This document shows positions 41,496-54,473 of a stretch of DNA of 64,000 nucleotides, one piece after another. Where the stretch lies: assembly GCF_910589235.1 (NCBI RefSeq), contig NC_060958.1, positions 2,480,725-2,544,724 of the forward strand. Direction: 5' to 3'. How positions within the stretch are numbered: the stretch's first letter is position 1; the number at the start of each line of letters is the position of its first letter. Position numbers and translations under genes: made by a program. The notes under the pieces were generated by a model. That model saw only the letters and a list, made by a program, of their open reading frames with translations, was not told the origin of the DNA and did no database searches. This DNA comes from Vespa crabro (taxonomy: Eukaryota; Arthropoda; Insecta; Hymenoptera; Vespidae).

Positions 41496-41654
41496 TCTCG
41501 TATAACCTTCCGTTTTTATTAGTTCGCTGTGATTACTTACGAATTTCTCGTTTCCGGCATTATGTATTTTTCTTTATCCTCAGTTGTGATAGAGATTATA
41601 GCAATCACGTTTGTTTTTCTCTCACTTGGTGATGAAACATATACTTTCTTTTCA

Positions 41655-43527
41655 TATATAATACTAATAATAATTAATATAATAACCTAAATAATGATAA
41701 TAATAATAATAATAATAATAATGATAATTATAATAATAATAATAATAACAATGATTACGATTTTAACGGAAATAACGTTAATAAAAATTAATTATAACAG
41801 TAATAACAACAATAACGATACTGACGATTATCATAATAATAATAATAACTACAATAACGAAAAAGATGAAAATGACGATGATAATTATATTAATAATACG
41901 ATAATTACGATAATGACGACAATAATATTAATAATCCGAAGGATAATAATGATAATAACAATAATATTAATAATATTAATAACAATAATAAAGATAATAA
42001 TGATTTTAACGATAATAACGATAATAATAATAACAATAATAACGATAATAAAGATAATAAAGATAATCACGATAATAATAATAATAATAACAATAATAAC
42101 GATAATTAAGATAATAACGATAACAACGATAATAACGATAATAATAATAATAATATGAAGGATAATAACGTTAATAACTATAATAATAATTTTAATAATA
42201 ATAATATTAATAAAGATAATAACGATAATAACGATAATATCAGTAGTAATAATAACAGTAATGACAATACTAACGATAATGATGATAAGAACGATAAAGA
42301 TTATAATAATAATAACAATGATATGTATAATAACAATAATAATTATAAAAATGAAAACGATAATAATGTTAATAACTAGAGTAATAATAATAAGAATAAC
42401 TATAATAGCGGTAATATCAATAATAATAATAAAAATAATGACCATAATAACGGTAATAACGATAATAATAATTATAACATTAACAATAGTAATAAGAAAA
42501 ATGATAACGATAATAACGATAAGTACGATAAAAATAATAATAATAATTACGATAATAGCAATATTAATAATAACGATAATAACGATAATAATAATAAGGA
42601 AAATAAGAATAATAATGATAACAAAGATAAAAATAATAACAGTAATAACGGAAATAACGATAATAACGATACTAAAGAAAATAACGATTATAACGATAGG
42701 AAGAGTAGTAACAATAAAAATAATAACAATAATTACGACAATAATGGTAGTAATAGTAACGATAATAATGACAATGTCGATTATAATATTAACCATTTCA
42801 AAGATAATATCGATAATAACGGTAATAATAATAGAAATAATGGAAATAATATTAATAATAACGACAATAATGATAACAATATTAACTTAATGAACGATAA
42901 TATCGATACGCATAATAACAATATTTACGGTAATAACGATAATAATAATAATAAAAATATCAATAACATCGATAACGATAATTACGACGATAATAATAAA
43001 GACAATAACGATAATAGTAAGAATACTAATAATCATAATAATGATAAAAACAATAATAATAATAATAATATCGATTATAATGATAATAACAATCAGAACA
43101 ATAAAAATAATAACAATACTAACGATTGTAACTATAAAAACGATAATAACAATAATAATAAGAACGTTAAGAACGACAAAAATAATAACAATAATAACGA
43201 ATATAACGATAATAACAATATAAACGATGATAACAAAAAAATGATAATAACGAAAATAACGATAATAACGATAATAAAGTTAATAAAAATAATAAAAATA
43301 CCGATAATAACGAGGATAACGATAATAATAATAATAATAATAACAATAACAATAATACCGATAATAATGATAATAACGATTATAATAATTACTATAATAA
43401 AGAAAGTAAAGATAATAATAGTGTTAATAATAACAAAAATAACAATGATAACGATAAAAACATTACAATTATAACGATAATAAAAATAATAATAGTAAAG
43501 ATAATAACGATAATAAGGATAATAACG

Positions 43528-43560
<33 letters not shown>

Positions 43561-46500
43561 ACGCAAATAACAATAAAAACAATAATAACGATAATAACGG
43601 TATATTAATACGAAAATAACGAAACATATAACAATAATAATAACGATAATAACAATAATGTCGATAATAAGAATAATATTAATAACGATAATAAGGATAA
43701 TAACGATATCATCAATAATATAATTACCAATAATATCAACAATATCGTCAATAACTATAACAATATAAACGTTAATAAAGATAATTATAATAATAATAAT
43801 AACAATAATAAGATAATAAGGATGATAAATATAATAATATGAACAATAGTAACAATATTAACCAAATAAGAAAAATAATGATAATAATAAATGTTTTAAT
43901 AACAATAATAACGATGATTACTATAGTAACGATTATAACGATTATTATAATTATAACAATAAAAATAATAACAGTATATACAATAAAACGATATTAGCTA
44001 TAATAGTAATAACGAATATAAGGATTATAACGATAGCAACGATAATAATACTAATAATATTGATAATAACGATAATAACGATAATAGAAATAATAATAAT
44101 AACGATAATAACGATAATAACGATAATTAAGATAACAACGGTACTAACAATAATAACGGTAATTAAGTTAATAATGATAATAACGATAATGCTGATAATA
44201 ACGAAAAAATTATTTGTAATAACAATAATAACTATATAGACGATAATGTTAATAACAATAATAAAGAAAATAAGGACAGAAATATTAATAATAATAGAGG
44301 TAATAACGACATTAATGATAATAATAAGAGAAAATCTAACAATAATAAACGATATAAACGTTAATAATTAAAGTAACGAAAATAACGATATAGATAATAA
44401 AAATTATAACGATAATATCGTTTTTAATAATAATAACGATAATAACAGTAATAACGATAATAATAATAAAGATAAAAATAATAATAATAACGATAATAAC
44501 GAAAGTAACATTAATAACGATAATGATAAAAACGTTAATAACGATAATAATAGAGGTAATAATAACAATAATAACAATAATAACGATAATAACGATCACA
44601 ACGATAAGAATAATAACAATAATAAGGATAATATCTATAATAATAATAACAATATTAACGGTAATATAGATAATCATAATTATTGTTATAAAATAATATT
44701 AATAATATCGTTAATAATAATAATAATAATAATAACAATTATAAGGATAATAACGATGATAATGATAATAAAGATATTTATAATAATAATAGTAACAATA
44801 ATAACAATAATAACAAATTATAATAATAATAATAATAATAGTGATAATAATGATACAAACGATGATAACGATAATAACGATAATTACAATAATAATAAAA
44901 TTAATAAAGATAATATCGATATTAACGATAATAACGATTATCATATTAATAATAATAATAAAATTAATAAAGATATTATGGATAATAAGGATAATAATGA
45001 TAATAGCTATAACGTTAATAATAGTAATAACAATAATGACAATAATAAAAGTATTTATAGTAACAATAATAACGATAACAACAATAATAACGATAATAAT
45101 AATAATAGTAACAATAAAAACGGTAAGAATGTTAATAACTATTACATGGTGATAAAAGTAACATTAATTACAATAATAACGATGATAACGTCAATAATAA
45201 TAATAATAATAATGATAATAACGATAATAATAATAATAATTACAAAAAAAAGGATAATAACGAAGACAACGTTAATTATGACAAATGTAATAGCGATAAT
45301 AACCATAAAAACAATAATAATAATAACGATATTACTGATAAAATCGTTAATTATAATATTAATAATAACAATAATGTCATTAATAACGATATTCACAATT
45401 ATAAAGATAATAATAATAAAAATAATAGCAATAATTATGAAAACAATGTAGATGATAATTACGATAATAATATTAATAATAATAAAAATAATAATGATAA
45501 TAACGATAATAACGATATTAATAATAAAAATAATAAGGATAATAATGAAAATAACGATAATAATAATAATAGCGATAATAACGATAATACAGATAATGAT
45601 GATAATAATTATGATAATGTAACGATAATACGAATTATAACGATAACATTGGTGATAATAAAAACATTAATATCGATAATAACGATCATATATATAACAA
45701 TAATAATAATTATAATGAAAATAACGATATTAACGATAATAATAATAACCATAATAACAATAATAACAATAAAATAATAATAATAACGATGATATTAATA
45801 TTAATAATAACAATAAGTACGATAATGAAATCTTAACGGCTAGATTTGTAGGTAACAAAAGAATTTATAGATAAAAAAAACAAAGAAAGGGCGAGCCATG
45901 AGAAGCGTGACAAATCTACCTGGAGAAAGTATACTTTCTTTACATATATAATACTAATAATAATAAATATAATAACTTTAATAACGATAGTAATAATAAT
46001 AATAACAATGATAACGACATTAACAGTAATAACGATAACAAAAATTGTAATAGTTACAGTAATAACAATAATAACGATAATGACGATTATCATAATAATA
46101 ACAATAACAAACAATAACGAAAAAATCGATAATGACGATAATAATAATAATAATCAGAAGGATAATAAAGATAATAACGATAATAGTAATAATAATAACA
46201 ATAATAACGATAATAGTGATATTAACGATAATAACGACAAAATAATAACAATAATAACGATAATAAAGATAATAAAGATAATAACGATAATAATAATAAT
46301 AATAACAATAATAACGATAATTACGATAAAAACAATAATAATTATAATAATAATGGAAAATAATAGCGATAAAATCGATAATATCGATAATAACGATAAC
46401 AATATTAACATTAATAGAGATAATATCGATAAAAATAATAACAATATTAACGATAATAGCGATAATATTAATAATAACAATAACAATAATAACGATAATA

Positions 46501-49500
46501 AAGATAAAAACGACAATATTATTATCGATAATGACGACAATAGTAATAATAATAATAACGATAATAACGATAATAAGGATAATAATAATAATAATATTAA
46601 GGATAATAACGATAATAACTATAATAATAATTTTTATAACAATAATAATGTAAACGATCATAACGATAATAACAGTAGTAATAATAACAATAATATCAAT
46701 ACTAACGATAATGATGATAAGAACGATAATAATGATCATAACTATAATAATATTAACAAAAATAACTATAATAACGGTAATAACAATAATAAAAGTAACA
46801 ATAATGACGATAATAACGATAATAACGATAACAATAATAATAACAGTAACAATAGTAATAAAAAAATGATAACGTTAATAACTATAAGAACGAAAAAAAT
46901 AATAAAAGCAACGATATTAGCGAAAATAATAATAACGATAATAATAATAACAATAATAACGAAAACAACGATCATAAAGATATTAACGATACTAATATTT
47001 ATAATAAGGATTATAACGATAATATGGATAGTAACGATAATAATAATAATAATAATATCTATAATAACTATAATAACGATAATAAAGATTGTAATGATAA
47101 TAATAATAATAATAATAATAATATTGATAATAACAATAAAAGCTATATTAACGATAATGACTATAATAAAAATAACGATAATAACGATAATGCTGGTACT
47201 AATTATAACAATAATAACGATAATAACGAAAATATCGATAATAATAATAACTTTAGTAAAGAAACAACGAAATAACGATAATAGTAATAATAATATTAAG
47301 GATAATAATGTTAATAACGATAATAATTTTAACAATAATAACGATAAAAACGATAAAAACGATATTGTTAATAATATGAATAACAGTAATAAAGATAATA
47401 ATGATATTAACGATAATAATAATAATAATAATAAAAATAACAATAATAATTATTACGATAATAGTAACAATAATAACAACTATGATAATAATTATGTTAA
47501 TAGTAACAATAATAACAATAATAAAGATAAAATTGTAGTAATAAAAACAACAATAACGATAATAACGAAAATAACGTTTATAGCAATAATAATAAAACAA
47601 TAATAACGATATTAACGAGAATAATAATAAAAGTAATCACGACTATAACTATAATAACGATAATAGTAATAGTATTAATAACAAAAACAACAGTATTAAC
47701 GATAATAACTATAATAAACATAACAAAAATAACGATAATAAAGATAATAATAATAAATATAATAACTATAACATCGGTTATAATAATAATAATAATATTA
47801 ACAATAATATCCTTAATAGTATAATAATACTAATAATAATAACAATAATAACGATATGAATAATTATAATATTAAAAACTATAACGATAATATCGATAAT
47901 ACTAATAATAACTATAATAATAATAACGATAAAGTGAAAATAGTAAAAATATAAATAACGATAAAATCGATAATAATAAAAATAAAAATAAAGATAATAA
48001 CGATATTAACGATAAAAACGTTAATAACAATAATAACGATTATAACGATAATGGCCATAAACATAATAACGGTAATACCGATAATAAAGAAAATAACGAT
48101 AATGACCGTAATAATTATAATAATAACGATATTAACGATAATTAAGAAAATAAAGATAATAATAATAATAATAGTAATAACAATAATAACGATAATAACG
48201 ATAACAGCGATAATAACTAAAATAACGATAATAATATTTACGATAAGAACGGTAATAATAATAATAACGATAATAACGATATTTACTATAATAACGATAA
48301 TAATAGTAGTAATAATAACTATAATAACAAAAACAGCGATAATATCGATATTAACGATAATTACGATAATAACGAATATAATAATACCGATAATAACAAT
48401 TTCAATAATACCGATTATAACGATAATAGTAGTAATTATAATATCGTGAATAACGATATTTACGATAATAATAATAATAATAATAATCATATAGACATCA
48501 ACGATATTAATGTTAATAACGATAATAATAATAAGAATAATAAGAATAATAACTATAATAATAATAATAACGATAATGATTATAATAATAACAGCAATAA
48601 AACGATAAGAACGGCAATAGAAATAACAATAATAACGTTATTAACGAAATGAATAATAACAATAATAACGATAACAACGATAATAACATTAATAATAATA
48701 ATAATAATAATAACAAAAGTAAAGGTAATAATAGTCGCAACGATAATAATAATAACCTTAATAATCATAATAACAATAATAACGATTATAATAATAACGA
48801 TAATAACGATAATGACGATAATATAGATAATAATGGCAATAATTCTATTAATAATAGCAATAATAACGGTAATAACGAAAGTAAAAAGGACAATAACTAC
48901 AATATTAACGATAATATTACTAAAAATTATAACGATAACAACCATAATAACATTAATAATAATAATAATAATAGGGAAAATTAAGATTATAACAATGACA
49001 ACTTTGATAATAAAAACAATAATAACGATAAAAAGAAAATAACAATAATTGTAACAAGAATAATCACTATAACAATAATACCAATAATAATGATAATAAC
49101 GAAAAAGAATTAATAGAATTAACAATAATAACGATAATAACGATATTAATAATAACGTAACTAACGATAATAGCAATAATAATAATAAAGATAGTAACGT
49201 TATTAACGATAATAATAATAATAATAATAACAACGATAATAACGATATTAATAATAAGACTATTAACGATAATAAAGATAATTCTAATAACGATAATAAT
49301 TATCATAATAATAGCAATAATGGCGATAATAACGGTATTAAAAGTAACAATATTAACGATAATAAAGATAATAATAATAAAAATAATAACGTTAATAACA
49401 GTAATGCCGATAATAACGATAATAGTAATAATAATCATAAAGATAATAACAATATTAACGATAAGTTCGATAATAACAATAGTAATAATTACGATAATAA

Positions 49501-49657
49501 CGATAATATCGATAATAATAATAGCAATAATAATAATGAATACAATAATAACGATAACAACGATAATAACGATAATAACGACAAAAATTATAATCATAAT
49601 ATCGATAATGACGATAATAAAGGTAATAATAATAATAATAAGAATAATATTAATAAC

Positions 49658-49705
<48 letters not shown>

Positions 49706-49989
49706 TATAATAATAATAATAACGATAGTTATGATAATAACGATAATAATGATAACAATAATAACGATAATACCGATATTAATAATAATAACAGTAACAA
49801 TAATAATGGTATTTACGATAATAACGATAATAATTATGGCGATAATAACGATAATAGTAATAAAAATAATAACAATATAGATGTTAATAACTATAATAAT
49901 AATAATATTAATATTAACGATATTAGCGATAATAACGTTAATAATAGTTTTAATAATAACAATAAAAACAAAAATATCGATAATAACTA
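41655..49989. repeat. A-rich CGATAA triplet array (inverted-repeat spacer, opposite strand sense)
   Basis: Same simple-sequence class as the T-rich blocks but with the A-rich strand on plus, so frames read poly-Asn or poly-Ile. It consists largely of two related direct-repeat units, each beginning next to an LTR remnant: 41655 onward and 45945 onward, offset 4290 bp. Segments at 49.06-49.42 and 48.29-48.38 kb are related to 56.75-57.14 and 57.46-57.55 kb. Apart from the LTR fragment at 45831-45944, no mobile element or gene is visible. Confidence 0.88.
45831..45944 (-). mobile_element. Ty3/gypsy LTR fragment, 114 bp
   Basis: On the minus strand this matches the first 114 bp of the LTRs at 49990 and 54474: it starts TGTAAAGAAAGTATACTTTC and ends in GCCGTTAAGA. 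At the truncated end it shares GCCGTTAAG with the 5' LTR of copy 2 and not the GCCATTAAG of the 3' LTR. The array directly beyond its outer end (TATATAATACTAATAATAAT) is the same as that beyond the 14-bp LTR remnant at 41641-41654, so the two remnants look like duplicates of one insertion boundary. Confidence 0.85.
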
Positions 49990-50292
49990 TGTAAAGAAAG
50001 TATACTTTCTCCAGGTAGATTTGTCACGCGTCTCATGGCCCACCCTTCTTTTGTTTTTGTTATCTACAAATTCTTTTGTTATCTACAAATCGAGCCGTTA
50101 AGATTTGTGGAGAGAAACTGGCAGTGAGAAATAGAACTTAGATGAGAAAAGTAGTACGAGAGTAAAATAGAAAATATAACAGAGTAAACATTAAACGTGA
50201 ATTGTCGTTTCTTTGTTCACAGAGAAAAATATTTTCGTTTGTCACTTCACCCTAATTAAAACGAGTTAATATAAAATATATTAAGATATTAT
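49990..50292 (+). repeat. 5' LTR of Ty3/gypsy copy 2
   Basis: 303 bp, beginning TGTAAAGAAAGTATACTTTC and ending GATATTAT, preceded by the target duplication ACTA. The first 49 bp are identical to the 3' LTR, and the rest differs at about 30 sites. Near its start is the self-complementary AAAGTATACTTT. Sequence immediately downstream (from 50293, AAAACGACAATTCTTTG) is where the tRNA primer-binding site should lie; I do not recognise a tRNA complement there. Confidence 0.87.
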
Positions 50293-50491
50293 AAAACGAC
50301 AATTCTTTGTCTATAATGGAAAGAAAACTACAGTTTGCATTTAAATATGTTTCATCACCAAGTGAGAGAAAAACAAACGTGATTGCTATAATCTCTATCA
50401 CAACTGAGGATAAAGAAAAATACATAATGCCGGAAACGAGAAATTCGTAAGTAATCACAGCGAACTAATAAAAACGGAAGGTTATACGAGA

Positions 50492-51435
50492 ATGAAAAAA
50501 AGCCTCAATCAAAGAGGCCAGGAGAAAAAAATATGGATTAAATGCACACAGAAAATGGAAAGTACGTATTTCGACGAAATTGGAAATGTAATATTCAATG
50601 ATTTATACCTAGACGAAGTAGTTGAGAAGGACATAGTAGAACGCGCACAGGAAAAAGAAAACCAAATAGATTTAAAGGGTATATTGGGACAATTTATGAT
50701 CGAAAAATTTGTGTGCAAACATTCAAATGCAGAACAATGATTGGAGACATTTGAAAGAGAGTGTCGAAGATTCAAAATTAATAGAGATAACACAAAAATC
50801 GATACCCTAAGATTATTCCTTGACAGAGTATGTGTGGATTGGCACTCAGCAATATTAACAGAGTTAACAATGGAGGCTAGTTGGAACGAATGGAAACAAA
50901 AGTTCTTGAAATCATTTGCAGACAAGGGATGGAATACAGGTATATACGCTACATCGACAGATATAAGGAAGGTTCACTGATGGAGTACGCTATGAAGAAG
51001 GAAAAACTACTACTCGATATGGACAACAATATAGGTGAGAAGACCCTGATAATGCTTATAGCAGCAGGACTACCAGAATTTATAAGAAATAAGATAGACA
51101 GAGAAAAGTGTCAAAATTCGACAGAACTATTATAGGAGATAAAGAAATGTGAAAATCTGGTAAGTAAGAACAATTTTAAAAAGAAGAAAGAGGAAAGACA
51201 AGATAACAACAAGAAATTTGAAGAGAAAAGACCATGTAAGAACTGTGAAAAACTAAACAAAGGTATTAGATATCACTCAGAGGACGCCTGTTGGTTTAGA
51301 AAAGAAACCAGAATAAACAAAAGCAACTCGATGATAGAAGTAGACCTATGCAAGGAACAAAAAACTAATAACCACACCATTGATCAAAATAAAGATGATA
51401 TTAGAAGAGATGTTAGAAGTAAACGGAACATATGA
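50492..51435 (+). pseudogene. Gag region of Ty3/gypsy copy 2
   Basis: Structural polyprotein of an LTR retrotransposon, assembling the particle and binding RNA. Frame 2 runs from ATG 50492 with an in-frame TGA at 50738-50740 and ends at TGA 50978-50980. The reading continues after a frameshift (between about 50881 and 50978) in frame 1, with a TAG at 51133-51135 and a final stop at 51433-51435. The middle part has the W-rich capsid look of Ty3/gypsy Gag (VDWHSAIL, then WNEWKQKFL). A zinc knuckle lies at 51235-51291 with spacing CX2CX9HX4C, longer in its central loop than the canonical CX4H form. The segment after it overlaps the protease frame. Assignment rests on position, capsid-like pattern and knuckle. 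Confidence 0.8.
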
Positions 51436-51873
51436 CCCAGGTTCCCAAGTCTCTCTAATAAATTCGGGACTAGTTAAAATAAAAAAAAAGAAAAAGAAAT
51501 AAAAGATAAAAATAAAATATTTTTAAAAACGGTCAATGATGTGATACAAACAAAAGGTTTAGTAACCATTAAAATAAAAATTTTCGATAAAGAAGAATAC
51601 GTTGACGTATTTATTGTAGAAAGAAATGTCTTTGAAAATTTTATTATTGGGTTGGATATGATAAAGAAATTCAAACTAACCCAAGATGAAAATCTACAAA
51701 TATCTCGAAAGAGAGAAACACAGACAAAAGAAAATATAAGAACATTGGATACAAAGAAAGAAATAAAAGAAGTTAAAATAAACTTTAACGAACATGTGAA
51801 TGAGGACGAATTTAGATCAGATCTGAATCACTTGGATAATACAAAAAAAACAAAGATAAAAATACTAATATAA
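51410..51873 (+). pseudogene. Aspartic protease region of Ty3/gypsy copy 2
   Basis: The protease cleaves Gag and Pol. The active-site segment YDPGSQVSLIN lies at about 51431-51463 in frame 2. It has Asp-Pro-Gly where D-S/T-G is the textbook form; Pro at this position occurs in some insect gypsy-type elements as far as I recall, so it may not be a lesion. The frame runs into a Lys-rich poly(A) tract and stops at 51500-51502. The reading continues in frame 1 (51503-51873), where ENFIIGLDMI provides the hydrophobic-Gly motif near the protease C-terminus. It ends at an in-frame TAA (51871-51873) before the RT, in the same frame. The frameshift sits in a long A-run, a typical slippage site. Confidence 0.75.
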
Positions 51874-53379
51874 AAATATAATTTTATATTTGCAAAAAAC
51901 AAATATGATGTAGGCACCGTTTCGGACTATGAAGCGCGAGTAGACTTACTGGTTGATAAGTACTGCAGTAAGAGACCATATAGGTGCGCTATAGAAGATA
52001 AAAAAGAGATAGAAAATCAAGTAGCAAAACTATTAGAAAATAAATTGATCAAAGAATCTTATAGTCCGTTTGCAGCACCAGTAACTCTGGCATTCAAGAA
52101 AGATGAGAACAAACGATCACGATTGTGTATAGATTTTTGTGAATTAAACAAGATAGTTACATCACAAGCTCAACCATTTCCATTAATAGAAGATTTAATA
52201 TTAAAAGCAAGAAACTGTAAATACTTCACCACATTAGATATAAATTCCGCTTTCTGGTCAATTCCATTACGTATTGAAGATAGACAAAAAATTGGATTCG
52301 TTACATAAGAGAGACACTTCCAATGGACATGTCTACCATTCGGACTAAAAACATCACCAGCCATTTTCCAGAGAATATTATCGAATATTCTAAGAAAGCA
52401 CAAACTGAAAGATTTTTCAGAGAATTACATAGAGGACATATTAATTTTTTCAGTATCATTTGAAGAACACATAGAACACATAGAAAGAGTAATGAAGGCA
52501 ATAGTAAACGAAAGTTTCAGACTAAAATTTAAAAAATGTACATTTGCAACAGTATCAGTGAAATATCTCGGACACATAATAGAGCACAATACAGTAAGAC
52601 CAGTAAAGAATAATCTAATTTCAATACGAAATTTTTCTACTCCAAAAACTCAAAAGAACATTAGACAATTTCTTGGAAAAATAAACTTTTATCACGAATA
52701 CATACCGAAAAGCTCAATACTACTAGACCCATTACATAGACTGTTAAGGAAAAATGAAAAGTTCATATGGTCTGAAGAGTGTGAGAAATCCTTCAAAGGT
52801 ATAAAAAATCTACTATGCTCTCAACCAGAGTTGCAAATATTTGGCAGGAATTTACCAATAAGAATTTACATGGATGCATCACTGGAAGGCATTGGTGCGA
52901 TATTTAAGCAAGTACAGAGTGATGGTCAAGAAAAGCCAATAGAATACTTTTCGAAAAAGTTAAATGATTCACAAAAGAGAAAAAAGGCAATTTACTTAGA
53001 ATGCCTGGCAATCAAGGAAGCGGTAAAATATTGGCAACATTGTTTGATCGGAAGAAAATTTACGATATTCACAGACCATAAAACATTAGAAGGTACGAAC
53101 ATAAAAGCTAGAACAGATGAAGAACTTGGAGAATTAACATATTATTTATCTCAATATGACTTTCAAATAAAATATATTCCGGGAAAAGATAACGCTGAAG
53201 CAGATAGTCTATGCAGAAATCCAGTACTGGAATCATCCGAAAATACGGAAGAAATACTAAGAATAATCAACCTAATAAAAATAAAAGAAATAAAAACAGA
53301 TCAAAAAGAAAATATAACATTGCAAAAAACAAAATCAAAACTAATAGAAAAAGACGGGATATTCTATAAAAAAAATTAG
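51874..53379 (+). pseudogene. Reverse transcriptase and RNase H region of Ty3/gypsy copy 2
   Basis: Continuous in frame 1 except for a TAA at 52306-52308. RT features in order: LIKESYSPFAAPV (near 52045), RLCIDFCELN, the motif-A Asp in TTLDINSAFW (near 52230), LPFGLKTSPAIFQ after the stop, and the catalytic box at 52426-52437. That box reads Tyr-Ile-Glu-Asp, so the first Asp of YxDD is Glu. RNase H follows with its acidic residues in place: Asp in YMDAS (52873-52875), Glu in YLECLAIKEAV, Asp in FTDHKTL (53074-53076), then DNAEADSLCR. The frame ends at 53379 in an A-run where a one-base slip separates it from the integrase. The Glu substitution is present in both arms. Confidence 0.87.
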
Positions 53380-53407
53380 AAACAAAGAAAAAATAATCTT
53401 ATCTACA

Positions 53408-54439
53408 GAACTAAGCTAAAAATTAATTAAAGAAATACATTCTGAATGGTGTCATATAGGCATCAAACAAATGATAAGCAGGATATCCCCTTATTACACA
53501 GCTAAAGGAATAACAGCAAATATAAAAAAAGTTTGCCGAAACTGCGAAATATGCATTAAGAACAAATCCAGGGGACAAGGAAAATATGAACGGATGTCAC
53601 AACTAGGACCGGCAACGAAACCGTTCGAAATCATGTCAATAGATACCATCGGAGGCTTCGGAGGACAAAGATCAACAAAAAGATACCTTCATTTACTGGT
53701 GGATCATTTTACAAGATACGCGTTCATGAGAACATCAAAAACCCAGAGTGCAACGGATTTCATCAAGCTGATAAGTGGAATACTAGAAACCGACAAAATA
53801 GGAGTGATACTCGCAGATCAATACCCGGGAATAAACTCAAAAGAATTTAGGGAATTTCTCATAAAAAAGAATACGAAACTGATTTTTACGGCTGTCAATG
53901 CGCCCTTTTCCAACGGTCTGAACGAGAGAATGAATCAGACATTAGTAAACAAAATAAGATGCAGAATAAACGGGAAAGGAAAAAAAAGAGCTTGGACAAC
54001 GATCGCTATAGAATGTTTGGATAAATACAATGAAACAGAGCATACAGTAACCGGCTTCACGCTTAAATATTTGTTAGATGGGACAATCACCAGCATTCTA
54101 CCCGAAGTGATAAAAAAAAGAAAAAATGATAAAACAAATTGGATAAGAGATAAAGAACTAGCCCTAGAAAGAACAAAAAGATCACATGAATATAACAAAA
54201 GAATATTTAACAAGAATAGAAAGAATCACCAATTTAACACAGGAGATTTGGTATATATAGAAGATGGCAATAGGTTGAATAGAAAGAAATTAGAGGAATT
54301 GAGAATTGGCCCTTTCCAAATAATAAAAAAAATTTCAGAGTCTATATACGAAATAAAAACGGGGAAACAGAAACAAGAAACCGGATTCTTCCACATAACA
54401 AAACTACTTCAGATATCAGAAGATGGAGAAGAGGACTAA
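53408..54439 (+). pseudogene. Integrase region of Ty3/gypsy copy 2
   Basis: Integrase inserts the cDNA. In frame 2 the zinc-binding HHCC region starts just after an in-frame stop near 53417: His in KEIH, His in WCHIG, then CRNCEIC. The open part is 53471-54439. Catalytic residues are Asp in SIDTIG (53642-53644), Asp in LADQ (53816-53818) and Glu in GLNER (53924-53926), giving the canonical 35 residues between the last two. The C-terminal module has FNTGDLVYIE and RIGPFQII, the GPY/F module of many Ty3/gypsy integrases. The catalytic core is intact here. The stop ahead of the HHCC region and the upstream frameshift mean it cannot be made as part of Pol. Confidence 0.87.
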
Positions 54440-54460
54440 AAATTGTAGACATTTTATCCG

Positions 54461-54473
54461 AGAAGGGGGGAGA
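54461..54473 (+). other. Polypurine tract of Ty3/gypsy copy 2
   Basis: AGAAGGGGGGAGA lies directly before the TG of the 3' LTR at 54474. This is the expected primer site for plus-strand DNA synthesis in LTR elements. The mirror copy is 37514-37526. Confidence 0.85.

Larger units (their letters stand above)
33286..41642. repeat. Left arm of 8357-bp inverted repeat
   Basis: Pairs with 50345-58701: position x matches the complement of position 91987 minus x. Paired landmarks at both ends and in the middle give the same sum (33847 with 58140, 35587 with 56400, 37548 with 54439, 41495 with 50492), so there is no net length difference at any of them. The outer edge was set where complementarity ends (33285 against 58702), the inner edge at 41643 against 50344. 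The arm contains simple array (33286-37206) and Ty3/gypsy copy 1. Base differences from the other arm are few and clustered. Confidence 0.9.
37207..41654 (-). mobile_element. Ty3/gypsy LTR retrotransposon, copy 1 (5' LTR deleted)
   Basis: Minus-strand copy lying wholly within the left inverted-repeat arm apart from its last bases. It mirrors copy 2: 3' LTR 37211-37513, polypurine tract 37514-37526, pol about 37548-40577, gag about 40552-41495. The flanking TAGT at 37207-37210 is the complement of the ACTA target duplication. At its 5' side the leader stops at 41642 and is joined directly to about 14 bp matching the outer end of an LTR (41641-41654, ATACTTTCTTTTCA), then A-rich array. Nearly the whole 5' LTR and the first part of the leader are therefore missing. 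It carries the same internal stops as copy 2. Confidence 0.88.

Noticed and set aside
50293..50312. tRNA primer-binding site after the 5' LTR
   Set aside because: The position is right, but the sequence does not match a tRNA 3' end that I can name.
54440..54473. Possible env gene after integrase, which would make the element an errantivirus
   Set aside because: Only 34 bp separate the integrase stop from the 3' LTR, and they contain the polypurine tract.
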